From Butyricicoccus faecihominis (GTDB lineage: Bacteria; Bacillota; Clostridia; Oscillospirales; Butyricicoccaceae), in assembly GCF_024462775.1 (NCBI RefSeq), contig NZ_JANGCE010000008.1, positions 1 to 64,000 of the forward strand: 64,000 nucleotides of DNA. The letters run 5' to 3'. The notes under the pieces are model-generated. The model was not told where the DNA came from. It did no database searches and saw only the letters and a list, made by a program, of their open reading frames with translations. Shown here piece after piece: positions 23,804 through 32,504 of the stretch. Numbering within the stretch: the stretch's first letter is position 1; each line of letters starts with the position of its first letter. The position numbers and the translations under genes are program-made.

Positions 23804-24205
23804 GTGGGTGTCATATCGGAATATCCATTGGTCAATCGCAAGCAATTTACATCAACGTTACGAAATGACTTGATTTGCGCGTTTGAGCAGCTGCATTATG
23901 AAACCCGAATCCCAAAATCCAAGTTACATGATGAGGCAGTTGAGGATTTGCTGAAAAAATATAAAGGCAAAAAGGGCATTGATATGAACATGAAAAAGAT
24001 CTACAAACACTTAGCCAAACAATACCATACCACGCCGCGAGAGATCGAGGAGGAAATACAGAAATCGATTTTGATGGCGTTTACTTCGCCGTCCGACGAA
24101 GAAACGGCCGCTTACCAGCAAAGCGTGCCGCGAAAAGGGGATATACCGACCCCGGAAGAGCTCATTCGCTTTATGACAGAACAAATAAAGGCGGAACAGG
24201 AATAA
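23804..24205 (+). CDS. Small DNA-binding protein: ribbon-helix-helix plus Spo0A_C-like domain
   Basis: About 133 residues in two parts. Residues about 8-45 (RKQFTSTLRNDLICAFEQLH, then TRIPKSKLHDEAVEDLLKKY) match the ribbon-helix-helix pattern. Residues about 65-130 resemble the DNA-binding C-terminal domain of sporulation regulator Spo0A: KIYKHLAKQYHTTPREIEEEI corresponds to the Yp.iAk.y.tt...vE.aIr stretch and PTPEELIRFMTEQI to its closing helix. There is no phospho-receiver domain. The start is unclear: GTG 23804 touches the AAGGGGG site, and ATA 23813 has ideal spacing but is a rare start. A gene regulator is likely; a sporulation link is inference. Confidence 0.65.
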   Translation: MGVISEYPLVNRKQFTSTLRNDLICAFEQLHYETRIPKSKLHDEAVEDLLKKYKGKKGIDMNMKKIYKHLAKQYHTTPREIEEEIQKSILMAFTSPSDEETAAYQQSVPRKGDIPTPEELIRFMTEQIKAEQE

Positions 24206-24227
24206 AGCGCGGCTCCGCTACAAAGCG

Positions 24228-24265
24228 AAAAGGAGAAGAAAACCATGCGGTTTTCTTCTCCTTTT
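24228..24265. terminator. Bidirectional terminator between the small regulator and the histidine kinase
   Basis: Arms AAAAGGAGAAGAAAACC and GGTTTTCTTCTCCTTTT form a perfect 17-bp stem with a 4-base loop, A- and T-rich at the outer ends so usable from both sides. Confidence 0.85.
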
Positions 24266-24269
24266 GATG

Positions 24270-25160
24270 TTATATCGGTACGAATAAGGAAAACGTGCTG
24301 CCGGAGCCGGGTTTGCTTGCCAGCTTGATATAGCCGCCCTGCGCGGCGGCGATCTCGCGGGCAAGGTACAGGCCTAGGCCCACGCCCTGCTCATCCCGCA
24401 CGGAGGGCGAGCGGTAAAACCGCTCGAATACCTGCGCCTGCTCCACTTCGGGGATGCCGGGCCCGTCGTCGGTTACGTCGATCCGGCAAAACAATTCGTA
24501 CGGCGTGGCGGAAAGTGATACCCGGCCGCCTGCGGGCGTATATTTTACCGCGTTATCCAGCAGGTTAAACAGCGCTTCCTGCGTCCATTTGGGGTCGAAA
24601 CGCGCGGTTTGCTCAAGCGGAAGGTACGAAAGCGCGATCCCCTTGTTCTCCGCCGCCGCCTGAATCTGAACCGCCGCCGCTTGCATCATAGGCGCGAGTG
24701 CTGCGCGGCGCGGCTGCACCGCGATCACGCCGGTTTCCAAGCGCCCGGATTTGACCAGCGCGTCGATCAGAAAACGCAGCTTTTCCGCCTGCGCACCGAG
24801 CGCGGCCACCAGATCGGGGCAGCCTTCCGGCAGCGGCTGTTCGCCGAGCAGGCCCGCGTAAAGTAAAATGTTGGCAATCGGTGTTTTGGTCTGGTGGGAA
24901 ATGTCCGCGATCATGGTTTGTATGCGGGCTTTTTCCTCCGAAAGGTTGGCTTCCGAGGAGGAGCACGCGCTCAAATAGCGGTATAGCTTGCTTTCCACCG
25001 CCGAAAAGCGGCTTTCGTCGAAGTTTGCTTCGGTGAACCGCCCGGCGATCGCGTCGTTCAGCATGCGATCGAGCCGGTTCATGGTGCGGCGAAGCAGAAG
25101 CCGGTCGCCCACGATGATTACCGCCGCCGCAAGCACGGTAAGCAGCGCAAAATAGTTCAT
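24270..25160 (-). CDS. Membrane histidine kinase with minimal input domain
   Basis: A 296-residue sensor kinase with a single N-terminal membrane helix (about residues 2-24, then basic RR) and no extracytoplasmic domain. The phospho-acceptor region has DISHQTKTPIANILLYAG near residue 95. The ATPase core has the N box (FNLLDNAVKYTP), G1 (DVTDDGPGIP) and G2 (GVGLGLYLAREI). With almost no loop outside, it must sense within the membrane or through a partner. Its ATG overlaps the response-regulator stop (ATGA). It is apparently controlled by the promoter shared with blaI. Confidence 0.88.
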   Translation of the reverse strand: MNYFALLTVLAAAVIIVGDRLLLRRTMNRLDRMLNDAIAGRFTEANFDESRFSAVESKLYRYLSACSSSEANLSEEKARIQTMIADISHQTKTPIANILLYAGLLGEQPLPEGCPDLVAALGAQAEKLRFLIDALVKSGRLETGVIAVQPRRAALAPMMQAAAVQIQAAAENKGIALSYLPLEQTARFDPKWTQEALFNLLDNAVKYTPAGGRVSLSATPYELFCRIDVTDDGPGIPEVEQAQVFERFYRSPSVRDEQGVGLGLYLAREIAAAQGGYIKLASKPGSGSTFSLFVPI

Positions 25161-25822
25161 GCCTCCACCGCCCAAGTGTAGCCGACTCCGTATACGGTCT
25201 TGATCGGCGCGTCGTCGCCCAGCTTGGAGCGCAGGCGGCGCACGGTAACGGAAAGCGCGTTTTCATCCACATAGGCCGCGCCGTCCGTCCATATGCGGTC
25301 GATCAGCGTGTCGCGCGGCAAGGTGCGCCCACGGTTTTCGACCAGCAGCTTTAATAGCTTTTGCTCGGTCTGCGATAGGGCGATCGGTTTGCCGCCGTGC
25401 GCAAAGGTCAGGCGGTCAAAGTCAAACTCGTATTCGCCCACGCGGCACACCGGCGCGCCGCTTTTGGCGCGGCGCAGCTGGGCCGCTACCCGCACGCGCA
25501 GCACGGCCAGCGAAAAGGGCTTTGTGATATAATCGTCCGCGCCGAGCGTGAACCCGGTCACGATATCGGTCTCCAAGTCGTTCGCGGTCAGCAGCAGCAC
25601 GGGGGTAACGCTTACCTGCCGCAGCTCGGTCAGCAGGTCTAGGCCCGAGCCGTCCGGCAGGCCCACGTCAAAAATACAAAGGTCAAACGCTTGCTCCGCA
25701 AGCAGGCGGCGCGCATCGGCGCAGCTCGCCGCAAGGGTGGGCGCGGTCTCGGCGTCGGTCAGGGCAATGACAAGCCCGCGGCCAAGCGAAGGGTCGTCCT
25801 CTACGATCAAGATTCGGTTCAT
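25157..25822 (-). CDS. OmpR/PhoB-family response regulator
   Basis: A 221-residue two-domain regulator. The receiver (residues 1-115) has the acidic pair EDDP near residue 8, the phospho-acceptor Asp in DLCIFDVGLPDG near residue 51, and Lys in the ITKPFSLAVL segment near residue 101. The winged helix follows (LTFAHGGKPIALSQTEQKLL, YVDENALSVTVRRLRSKLG). AGAGGTGAT lies 5 bases before ATG 25822. It overlaps the kinase gene by 4 bases. Its promoter overlaps the blaI promoter, so it may share control with that system. Targets are not visible. Confidence 0.92.
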   Translation of the reverse strand: MNRILIVEDDPSLGRGLVIALTDAETAPTLAASCADARRLLAEQAFDLCIFDVGLPDGSGLDLLTELRQVSVTPVLLLTANDLETDIVTGFTLGADDYITKPFSLAVLRVRVAAQLRRAKSGAPVCRVGEYEFDFDRLTFAHGGKPIALSQTEQKLLKLLVENRGRTLPRDTLIDRIWTDGAAYVDENALSVTVRRLRSKLGDDAPIKTVYGVGYTWAVEA

Positions 25823-25842
25823 GGCAATCACCTCTCTGCGCT

Positions 25843-25871
25843 ATTGTATCACATGACTTAGCGCTTGACAA
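25843..25871 (-). promoter_or_regulatory. Promoter of the two-component system
   Basis: On the minus strand TTGTCA (25871-25866) and TACAAT (25848-25843) are 17 bases apart. The -35 box occupies the same bases as the blaI -35 box on the opposite strand (25865-25870). Confidence 0.7.
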
Positions 25872-25916
25872 ACTGCAACTACAAGTGTAGTATAATCATA
25901 TAGACTACACTTGTAG
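25865..25916 (+). promoter_or_regulatory. blaI promoter with two BlaI/MecI-type operators
   Basis: TTGACA (25865-25870) pairs with TAGTAT (25888-25893, 17 bases) or TATAAT (25891-25896, 20 bases). Two inverted copies of one palindromic site, CTACAAGTGTAG (25879-25890) and CTACACTTGTAG (25905-25916), match the TACA-N2-TGTA core of BlaI/MecI operators. The first covers the spacer and -10 region; the second covers the transcript start. Binding by BlaI should shut its own operon. Confidence 0.85.
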
Positions 25917-25929
25917 TGAGGTGGACGGC

Positions 25930-26301
25930 ATGAAACAGAAAATATCAGAAGCCGAATGGCAGGTCATGGACGCGCTGTGGACGCTGGGCGGGGCAACGGC
26001 GGCGGAGTTGACCGCCGCGCTCGCCGACACAGGCTGGAACCGTAACACGGTGCACACCTTTTTAACCCGGCTGGCCGCCAAGGGCTTCGTTTGCGAGCAA
26101 GGCGGCAGCCCCAAGAAGTATGCCGCCGCCGTTCCGCGCGAGGATTCGGTGCGCGAACAGACGGAAAGCTTTGTATCCCGCGTGTTCCACGGCTCCGCCA
26201 GCCGGTTGGTGCGTACCTTTTTGCAGCAAAACGATCTTTCAGAGGATGAAATAGACGAGCTTCGGCGTCTGCTGGACGACGCCGAGGCGCGCGGCAAATA
26301 A
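25930..26301 (+). CDS. BlaI/MecI-family transcriptional repressor
   Basis: A 123-residue repressor of normal size: a winged helix in residues 1-75 (ISEAEWQVMDALWTLGGATAAELT, WNRNTVHTFLTRLAAKG) and a helical dimer domain after it. In this family the partner BlaR1 triggers cleavage in the linker near residue 100 when its ligand is sensed. GAGGTGG lies about 5 bases before ATG 25930. The promoter has two matching operators. It is first in the operon blaI-blaR1-membrane protein. No beta-lactamase gene is nearby, so the regulon is unknown. Confidence 0.92.
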   Translation: MKQKISEAEWQVMDALWTLGGATAAELTAALADTGWNRNTVHTFLTRLAAKGFVCEQGGSPKKYAAAVPREDSVREQTESFVSRVFHGSASRLVRTFLQQNDLSEDEIDELRRLLDDAEARGK

Positions 26302-26314
26302 GGGGGCGGAGAGA

Positions 26315-28465
26315 ATGGCTATGCGGTTTTCCGATATTCTGATCTGGTCGCTGACCGCGACCGTCACGGCGGGCCTGCTGTTTGCGGTAAAATGGCTGTT
26401 TCGCGAGCACTTAACAGCGAAGTGGCATTATCTGGTGTGGATGATTCTGCTTGCGCGGCTGGTGATCCCGCCCACCGGCGGCTTTTTGCCGAAAAATGAT
26501 TTCAGCCTTGGGGCCGCGGTCGATGTACCAACCATTGCCGGAGCCGTGACCCGGCAAGCCGCCGCGCTTTCTTCCGGTGAAACGCCGCTTACGCCGGTCG
26601 TCCAGCAGAGCGAGGGGCGGTTTATACGCCTTCATTTGCCCCAGCCGGGACTGCCCGACTGGGCGGATACCCTGAACCGGGGGCTGTTCTGGCTTTGGGC
26701 GGCGGGCGCGGCAGGATTGCTGGCGTATTATTTTACGGCCAGCCTGCTTCTTGGTGTCCGCACACGGCGTTTCCCCAAGGCAAATGAAGCTTTGCGGGCG
26801 CGCGCGGAACAAATGTACCGTCTGGCCGCACAGATGGAGCCGGAAGAGGAGGCGTACCGGGTACGGGTGCGCCTTTCGCCCGCCGGAGCGACGCCGTATG
26901 TTTGCGGCGTGTTTTGGCCCACGCTGGTCGTGCCAGCGCCGATGGCGGAGACTGTGGCCGACGAGGTGCTGCTGCATGAAATGGTGCATATGGTGCGGCA
27001 TGATATTGTTAAAAACTATATTTATATGGTGTTTCGGTGCCTGCACTGGTTCAATCCGCTGCTTTGGCGTACCTTTAACCGCATTTCGGACGACTGCGAG
27101 ACCGCTTGCGACGAGTGCGTGCTGGACCGGCTGGAACCGGAGGAGCACATCGGCTACGGGCGCCGCCTGCTTGAGATGGTGCAGCCCGGCTTTCGGTACC
27201 GGATGGGCACCTCGTGCATTGCCAGCGGAGAGCGGAACATCCGCCGCCGCATCGTGCGCGTCACACGGCACAAGGAGGTGTCCCGCCGTGCGCGCGGCAT
27301 GAGTTTTCTGTTGTTCTGCTTGCTCGCGTGGATGTGCCTGACCCCGCCGCTTGCGCGGGCCGCAAGCTGGCGCGATCCCGGCGTGCCGGGCGCGGATACG
27401 GCCAAATGGCTGCAAAAGGCCGAGCGCTACCGTGTGAGCGATATCAATGAAGCGTTTTATCTATACGGCAAGGGATACGCGCTGGATAACGGGTATTACC
27501 GCTATATCGTCGCGGATGCACGGACAAGGGAGCAACTCTCTGCGCAGTTTGCACAAAATGAAGCGCCACTGATATGGCACTTTGATGATTGGGCAATCAA
27601 AGAGATTGGCCGTGCCAATTTAGGCGACTTTTGGGACGAATCACAATACACAGATATGATGCTGAATCCCTCCTTCGGCCTCTATAATGTGCTGGAGGAT
27701 GAAAACGGCGGCACAGCCGTACTTGCGTGGCCGATCGTGAAAAATTGGATGGAGGAAGAGCAAGAGGAAGACCAGCAGCGCGTGGATACCTACCACTATG
27801 AAACGCTTCGCGCCGACAGGGAAAAGGGGCGCTGGGTTGTGCGACGGATAACAATGGGAGAAAAAACAATTCGCTATGATACATCAGGTCTAAATGTGCA
27901 GCCATTGGTCACCTATCGCGCGGAGGATTCCTATTTTGACTACGAACTACGCCTTTGCTATGGGCAGGCTTATACCTTTTATCAGTATAACACGGCCGAT
28001 GGCACTTGGGCTGACCAGCAGGACCCGATGATGGTCGCCTTTGGCTGGGGCGGTGACAATGGTCTGCCGTCAAACACGGCAGGTTGGTCGGCTGAGCTAT
28101 ATTTTCGTACCAAGGACCCGGCATGCGAACCGATCGGAATGGGGTATTATCTTTCCACAGTGCCGCCGGAGGAAGATCCTAACCTGCCCCGGGATGGAAA
28201 CGGATATACCGGCGGCGGTGGAGGCGGAAGCGATGAATTTGACATAAGCGGTTTTGTAGACTCCAAAGATGACTATCAGGTAGAAGCGGCGGACGGCTGG
28301 TGCCGAGCAACGGGCAATACGGTCTCTTGGGCTTTCTCACTGTGGGGACAGCCTGAACCGCCGGAACACCTGTATCTGCGCACCCGTTTTGCCGGCGAGG
28401 ATGAAGACTGCGTGGTAATGCTTGCCAAAATCGGAGAAACGGAGGTGGTCCGCAATGGAGGATAA
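26315..28465 (+). CDS. BlaR1-type M56 membrane metalloprotease with an unusual extracellular domain
   Basis: A 716-residue protein. The first 340 residues hold about four membrane helices and the M56 zinc protease site LHEMVHMVRHD (HExxH near residue 221), with a Glu-containing DDCETACDECVLD segment after it. In BlaR1 this domain inactivates BlaI. The remaining 370 residues should be outside the cell. They do not look like the penicillin-binding sensor of classical BlaR1: no SxxK / SxN / KTG triad is evident. They contain a glycine run (YTGGGGGGSDEFD) and beta-rich sequence instead. So the signal is probably not a beta-lactam. It overlaps the next gene by 11 bases. Confidence 0.85.
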   Translation: MAMRFSDILIWSLTATVTAGLLFAVKWLFREHLTAKWHYLVWMILLARLVIPPTGGFLPKNDFSLGAAVDVPTIAGAVTRQAAALSSGETPLTPVVQQSEGRFIRLHLPQPGLPDWADTLNRGLFWLWAAGAAGLLAYYFTASLLLGVRTRRFPKANEALRARAEQMYRLAAQMEPEEEAYRVRVRLSPAGATPYVCGVFWPTLVVPAPMAETVADEVLLHEMVHMVRHDIVKNYIYMVFRCLHWFNPLLWRTFNRISDDCETACDECVLDRLEPEEHIGYGRRLLEMVQPGFRYRMGTSCIASGERNIRRRIVRVTRHKEVSRRARGMSFLLFCLLAWMCLTPPLARAASWRDPGVPGADTAKWLQKAERYRVSDINEAFYLYGKGYALDNGYYRYIVADARTREQLSAQFAQNEAPLIWHFDDWAIKEIGRANLGDFWDESQYTDMMLNPSFGLYNVLEDENGGTAVLAWPIVKNWMEEEQEEDQQRVDTYHYETLRADREKGRWVVRRITMGEKTIRYDTSGLNVQPLVTYRAEDSYFDYELRLCYGQAYTFYQYNTADGTWADQQDPMMVAFGWGGDNGLPSNTAGWSAELYFRTKDPACEPIGMGYYLSTVPPEEDPNLPRDGNGYTGGGGGGSDEFDISGFVDSKDDYQVEAADGWCRATGNTVSWAFSLWGQPEPPEHLYLRTRFAGEDEDCVVMLAKIGETEVVRNGG

Positions 28466-29042
28466 ACGGATTGCGGATATAACCGAAGAAACTGGGGGAG
28501 CACCGGATATCCGCCCTCTGTTCTGGGCGCTGATCCGCATCGGTTTTTCAGTGAACATCGGCTTCACGGGCGTACTCATAATCGATATTCTGCCCGCGTT
28601 CTATGGATATTGGCAGGTATCGTGCGTGCTGGACAGCTTCCCGGACTATGACCGTCCGCGCGCGTTAAAGCCCGTGCTGTTTCTCGCGGCGCTGCTCAGC
28701 CTGATCGGCTGGTTTCCGGGGATTGCATCCGCGATTCCGGCCGCGGTAGATACCATGCTTTCGCTTGCCGCCATGGCTTGTAACACGCTGATCTATTATC
28801 ATGTGCTCGGCCTGTTGATCTTCCTGTCCGAGCGGGCGGGGCGGTACGATCTTGCGGAAAACGGCCGCCGGTTCCGCTATGTGTATCTCATTCCCTACGC
28901 GGTGCTCACGCTGGTGGGCATTTATCAGGGCGGCGTACAGAATTTCTGGTATATGCTGCTGCTGATCGCGGAAATGGGCCTGCCCATCTATGCCGCGAAC
29001 TGCGATAAGGCGCTGTTTGCCAATCAGTCGCAGGTTTCATAA
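28455..29042 (+). CDS. Membrane protein co-encoded with blaI-blaR1
   Basis: A 195-residue protein with about five hydrophobic segments after a polar N-terminus of about 25 residues. GGAGGTGG lies 6 bases before the ATG, inside the end of blaR1, so translation is coupled. It is presumably controlled by BlaI with the operon and could be the effector or an accessory of the sensor. I do not recognise a family. Confidence 0.65.
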   Translation: MEDKRIADITEETGGAPDIRPLFWALIRIGFSVNIGFTGVLIIDILPAFYGYWQVSCVLDSFPDYDRPRALKPVLFLAALLSLIGWFPGIASAIPAAVDTMLSLAAMACNTLIYYHVLGLLIFLSERAGRYDLAENGRRFRYVYLIPYAVLTLVGIYQGGVQNFWYMLLLIAEMGLPIYAANCDKALFANQSQVS

Positions 29043-29082
29043 AGCTGAGAGACGCCGCCCATGCGGGCGGCGTCTCTCAGCT
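29042..29082. terminator. Bidirectional terminator after the blaI operon
   Basis: Arms AAGCTGAGAGACGCCGCC and GGCGGCGTCTCTCAGCTT are a perfect 18-bp inverted repeat with a 5-base loop, between convergent genes. Confidence 0.8.
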
Positions 29083-29098
29083 TAGATATGCAATCGGC

Positions 29099-29686
29099 TT
29101 ATGGGTTATCGTTTTCGGATGAAACGTCCGTTTTGCGGATATGCCGGGCTGTTTCGTCGTCCAGAATTTTGCGCAGCTGAAGCAGAAGGGGCGCGCCGGA
29201 AAAATACTGTTTTCCGTAGTCCAGATTGAAGTCATAATCAAAATCAGGCGGGTTTGCCCCTTGGTTGTGCTGTAGGATCGTTTCCGCTTTATCCAGCGCC
29301 TTGATCAGCTTTGCTTCCGCTGTGGCGTTGTCGTTGTATTCGCGCCACAGGGCGAAGAGTTCTTGCTCCTGCTCCTTTGGCAGCAGCGAAAGCACTTGCC
29401 GCATATCTCTTTCCTCAGCCGCATGCTTTTCCGCTTCGTCCGGCTTGGATACCGCCGAAATATCGCCCGTGTATAGCTCGCCCAGATCATGAATCAAACA
29501 CATCATCAGCGCCTTGCCGGTATCCACTTCAAAAGAGGGAGCCAGCAGACCCGTCAGCAGGGCCAGCCGCCAAGAGTGTTCCGCCGTGCTTTCTCTCCGT
29601 CCCGTGGAGGTCCACGCTTCCCGTAAAACGGATTTTAGGCCTTCCGTCCGCTTGATAAAGGTCACCTGTTGTTCCAATGCGTCCAT
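29099..29686 (-). CDS. HD-domain phosphohydrolase (YfbR/HDDC2-like nucleotidase)
   Basis: A 195-residue metal-dependent HD-superfamily enzyme. The metal ligands are in ESTAEHSWRLALL near residue 35, LIHDLGELYTGDI near residue 67 and DKAETILQH near residue 130, the order seen in YfbR-type 5'-deoxynucleotidases and HDDC2 proteins. It probably removes phosphate from deoxynucleoside monophosphates. The ATG at 29686 follows GGGAGG; the frame is open further upstream. It appears monocistronic. Confidence 0.85.
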   Translation of the reverse strand: MDALEQQVTFIKRTEGLKSVLREAWTSTGRRESTAEHSWRLALLTGLLAPSFEVDTGKALMMCLIHDLGELYTGDISAVSKPDEAEKHAAEERDMRQVLSLLPKEQEQELFALWREYNDNATAEAKLIKALDKAETILQHNQGANPPDFDYDFNLDYGKQYFSGAPLLLQLRKILDDETARHIRKTDVSSENDNP

Positions 29687-29814
29687 TTTGCTTGAACCTC
29701 CCAGTCCAAACGCTTCGGTTTTGTCGTTTTCGCGTTTCTGCATCCATTTTATTATGCGCCTATGAAAATGTCAAATAGATTTGATGCGGCAACGCGGGGG
29801 AAACCGGGGCTGCG

Positions 29815-31041
29815 TTACAGGTCTTTCGCCAGCCGGTGCGCTTGCCGTGCGATCAGCAGGGCGGCGCAGGCCGCGCCGATCAAGATCCAGCCCTCGTTTC
29901 CGGTCAAGGCTTCAAAAAGTGTGCCGTACATGGCTTGCCCGACCGGCTGCGCGCACATGGAAAGCGCCATGAGGCAGGCGAGCACCTTGCCGGTCAGTAC
30001 TTGCGGCGTAACGCCCTGCGCAAAGGCAAGCACCTGTACCTGAAAAAGGGTGGCGCACGCCATCAAAACGGCGCTGACAAGCGTGACGACCGCATAGCTC
30101 ACGGGCGCGGGCAGACCGAACAGCAGCGCAAGGCCGATCGGCACCAGCCCCACCGCGCAAAGGTGCAGCAAAAGGCCGGTGTGCCGTATGTTGAGCCGCC
30201 GCGCAAGCACGCCCGCAAGCACGCCGCCGATCAGACCGCCCGCCGCCATGGCGGCCTGCTGGAAGCCGTACCACAGATCGTTCAGGCCGAGCGTCGTTTT
30301 GACGATCACAGGCAGGCCGATGATCAGCAGAGCGGAAAGAAATACGTTGAACGCGCAGATCAGTACGATATAGCGGCCTAAGACCGGCTTTTCGCGCCGG
30401 ATAAAGCGCAGGCTTTGCTTAAGATCGTCCCGCACGACGGCGAGCGCGCTTGCGCCCCCCGGCTGGGGCGTATGCGGAATACGGATGAACAGCTCCATCA
30501 CCGCGGAAGCGAAAAAGCAAATGGCGGCAACGATCAAAACCGGCGTCAGCCCAAAGGCGCTGTACAGCACGCTGCCGATGATCGGCCCGAGCAGACCGGA
30601 AAGCGCGCTGACCTGATTGATAACCGCATTACCCGCAAGCAGATGATCCCCGGCGCACAGAAGGGGCAGGCTGGCCTGCACCGCGGGCTGGTACGCGCCC
30701 GAAATACCGTAAAGCAGCATCAGCGTGCACACCAAAAGCGGTATCAGCGGGGCAAAGCCCATGAAAAACGTGAATCCGGTCACGAGCGCGCAGGTGAAAA
30801 AGTCCAAAACAACCATGATGCGCTGTTTGTTCACCCGGTCGGCCACCACGCCGCCCATGGGGGTAAGCACGATCATCGGCAAAAAGGACAGCGCCGAGCA
30901 CAGACCGAACAGCTTGGGCGAACCGGAAATATCCAGCAGATAAAGCGGCAGCGCAAAGCGAAGGATCGCATTGCCGAAAAGAGAAATGATTTGTCCGATC
31001 ACCACAAGGGTAAAATCGCGGGAAAAGAGCTTTTGTTTCAT
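29815..31041 (-). CDS. MFS transporter, probable drug/multidrug efflux
   Basis: A 408-residue membrane protein with twelve hydrophobic segments (MFS_1 / MFS_3 type). The loop-A motif is visible as PMGGVVADRVNKQRIMVVLD near residue 60. It follows the ABC permease stop with no gap, so it belongs to the TetR-ABC operon. Such family members often export drugs. Last gene of the operon. Confidence 0.85.
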   Translation of the reverse strand: MKQKLFSRDFTLVVIGQIISLFGNAILRFALPLYLLDISGSPKLFGLCSALSFLPMIVLTPMGGVVADRVNKQRIMVVLDFFTCALVTGFTFFMGFAPLIPLLVCTLMLLYGISGAYQPAVQASLPLLCAGDHLLAGNAVINQVSALSGLLGPIIGSVLYSAFGLTPVLIVAAICFFASAVMELFIRIPHTPQPGGASALAVVRDDLKQSLRFIRREKPVLGRYIVLICAFNVFLSALLIIGLPVIVKTTLGLNDLWYGFQQAAMAAGGLIGGVLAGVLARRLNIRHTGLLLHLCAVGLVPIGLALLFGLPAPVSYAVVTLVSAVLMACATLFQVQVLAFAQGVTPQVLTGKVLACLMALSMCAQPVGQAMYGTLFEALTGNEGWILIGAACAALLIARQAHRLAKDL

Positions 31042-31764
31042 TTACAGAACCTCCATGTTGGTTACCGCGCGGGCAAGGGAAAAATAGCAGACCGCCGCCA
31101 CGGCGGTTGCTAGCACGCTGAGCAAAAGCATAGCGGCCGGAGACGCGGCCAGCGCAAAAATGTTGGAACCAACGCTGGAAAGGATAACGGCGGCAACAAC
31201 AGCGGCCACTAAAGAGCGCTTTGCAAAGCCGATGCAGGTGCTAATCAGTCCGATGGCGGCGGAGAGAATACTCATGCATAGCGTCATAAATACGGCGGTT
31301 TGCAGTATCGCGCCGGTCGGCGCGTCCAACCAACCAAGCAGCAAAGCGACGGGCACAAACAGCGCGAGGGAAACTACGCAGGCGATCAGGCAGCAAAGCG
31401 CGGTCAAGCCGACGGTCAGCGTGCACTTAGCGCGCAGTACACGACGGCGCGGCACCGGGTAGGAAAGCAGCAGAACGGCCCGCCCGCCGGTATAGTCAGC
31501 AATGACGAAGCGCGCGCCAAGCACGGCGGAAAAAACCGAAAAGCATGCCATGGCAATAATGGATATCATATGGATCAGACCGGGCCATGCACCGAACATC
31601 GCCACATCGGCATCCGGCATGATTTCGCCCTGCGATGCCGACAGGCTCGGCATTGCGCCCATAAGCAGGTAAAAGCCTAAAATGGCGGCGGTCAGAATGG
31701 CGGCGCCCAAAAGATAGGGCCGCAGGCGCGTGCGGCGCAGTTCTAATTCAATTAATTTCGGCAT
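31042..31764 (-). CDS. ABC-2 type transporter permease
   Basis: A 240-residue membrane protein with about six hydrophobic segments, first near residues 17-35. The RAVLLLSYPVPRRRVLRAK segment near residue 95 is the amphipathic coupling-helix region common in ABC-2 permeases of the antibiotic/bacteriocin export type. It overlaps the end of the ATPase gene by 13 bases. With that ATPase it would form an exporter. Confidence 0.82.
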   Translation of the reverse strand: MPKLIELELRRTRLRPYLLGAAILTAAILGFYLLMGAMPSLSASQGEIMPDADVAMFGAWPGLIHMISIIAMACFSVFSAVLGARFVIADYTGGRAVLLLSYPVPRRRVLRAKCTLTVGLTALCCLIACVVSLALFVPVALLLGWLDAPTGAILQTAVFMTLCMSILSAAIGLISTCIGFAKRSLVAAVVAAVILSSVGSNIFALAASPAAMLLLSVLATAVAAVCYFSLARAVTNMEVL

Positions 31765-32483
31765 GACGAACCTCCGTTCATAAGTTTGATCAGATGATCT
31801 TCCAGATCGTGCGGGTGTGCGGCGCGCAGCGCGTCTATTTGGGCGGCCGCCGCCAGCTTGCCCTGCGAAAGCACGATCACGCGGTCGGCGGTCTGTTCCA
31901 CCTCGCCTAAAATATGGCTGGAAAGCATAACGGACATGCCGTCCGCGGCAAAGGAACGGAACAGCGTGCGCATATCGCGCACGGCAATGGGGTCAAGCCC
32001 GTTTAAGGGCTCATCCAGCAGCAATACAGCGGGGCGGTGTACTGTAGCGCGCGCCAGTGCCAGACGCTGCCGCATACCGAGAGAAAACTGGCCGACCGGT
32101 TGCTCGCCCACGTCGCTCAGACCGACGCGGGCCAGCGCATCGTCCACAACCCCGGCCGTGCCCATGTAGGCCAAGTGCAGCGCGAGGTTTTCCTGCGCGC
32201 AAAGGTGGTCATAGAACACCGGCGTTTCGATCAGCAGCCCCAGATGACGCAGCACATCATCCTGTTGCCGCACGCTGTCAAAGCCGCACACGCTGGCCCG
32301 GCCCGCGGTGGGGCGAAGCAGTCCGGCGATCAGCTTGAGCAGCGTTGTTTTGCCCGCGCCGTTTGGGCCGAGCACGCCGCAAACCTCACCCGCCGATAGG
32401 GAAAGCGTCAAATCGGAAAGCGCTTCCTTGCCGCCAAAGGCGCGGGTCAGTCCGGCGGTCCGTATGGTTTCTTGTGGTATCAT
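31752..32483 (-). CDS. ABC transporter ATP-binding protein (CcmA-like exporter subunit)
   Basis: A 243-residue ATPase with Walker A GPNGAGKTTLL near residue 40, signature FSLGMRQRLALARA near residue 135, Walker B VLLLDEPLNGLDP and the H-loop in MLSSHILGEVEQ. ATG 32483 is preferred because AAGGAGG sits 9 bases upstream. It drives the permease encoded next. A palindrome shared with the tetR promoter lies just upstream (32505-32525), so it is under the TetR repressor. Confidence 0.9.
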   Translation of the reverse strand: MIPQETIRTAGLTRAFGGKEALSDLTLSLSAGEVCGVLGPNGAGKTTLLKLIAGLLRPTAGRASVCGFDSVRQQDDVLRHLGLLIETPVFYDHLCAQENLALHLAYMGTAGVVDDALARVGLSDVGEQPVGQFSLGMRQRLALARATVHRPAVLLLDEPLNGLDPIAVRDMRTLFRSFAADGMSVMLSSHILGEVEQTADRVIVLSQGKLAAAAQIDALRAAHPHDLEDHLIKLMNGGSSCRN

Positions 32484-32504
32484 GATATAACAGCCTCCTT
32501 TTAG

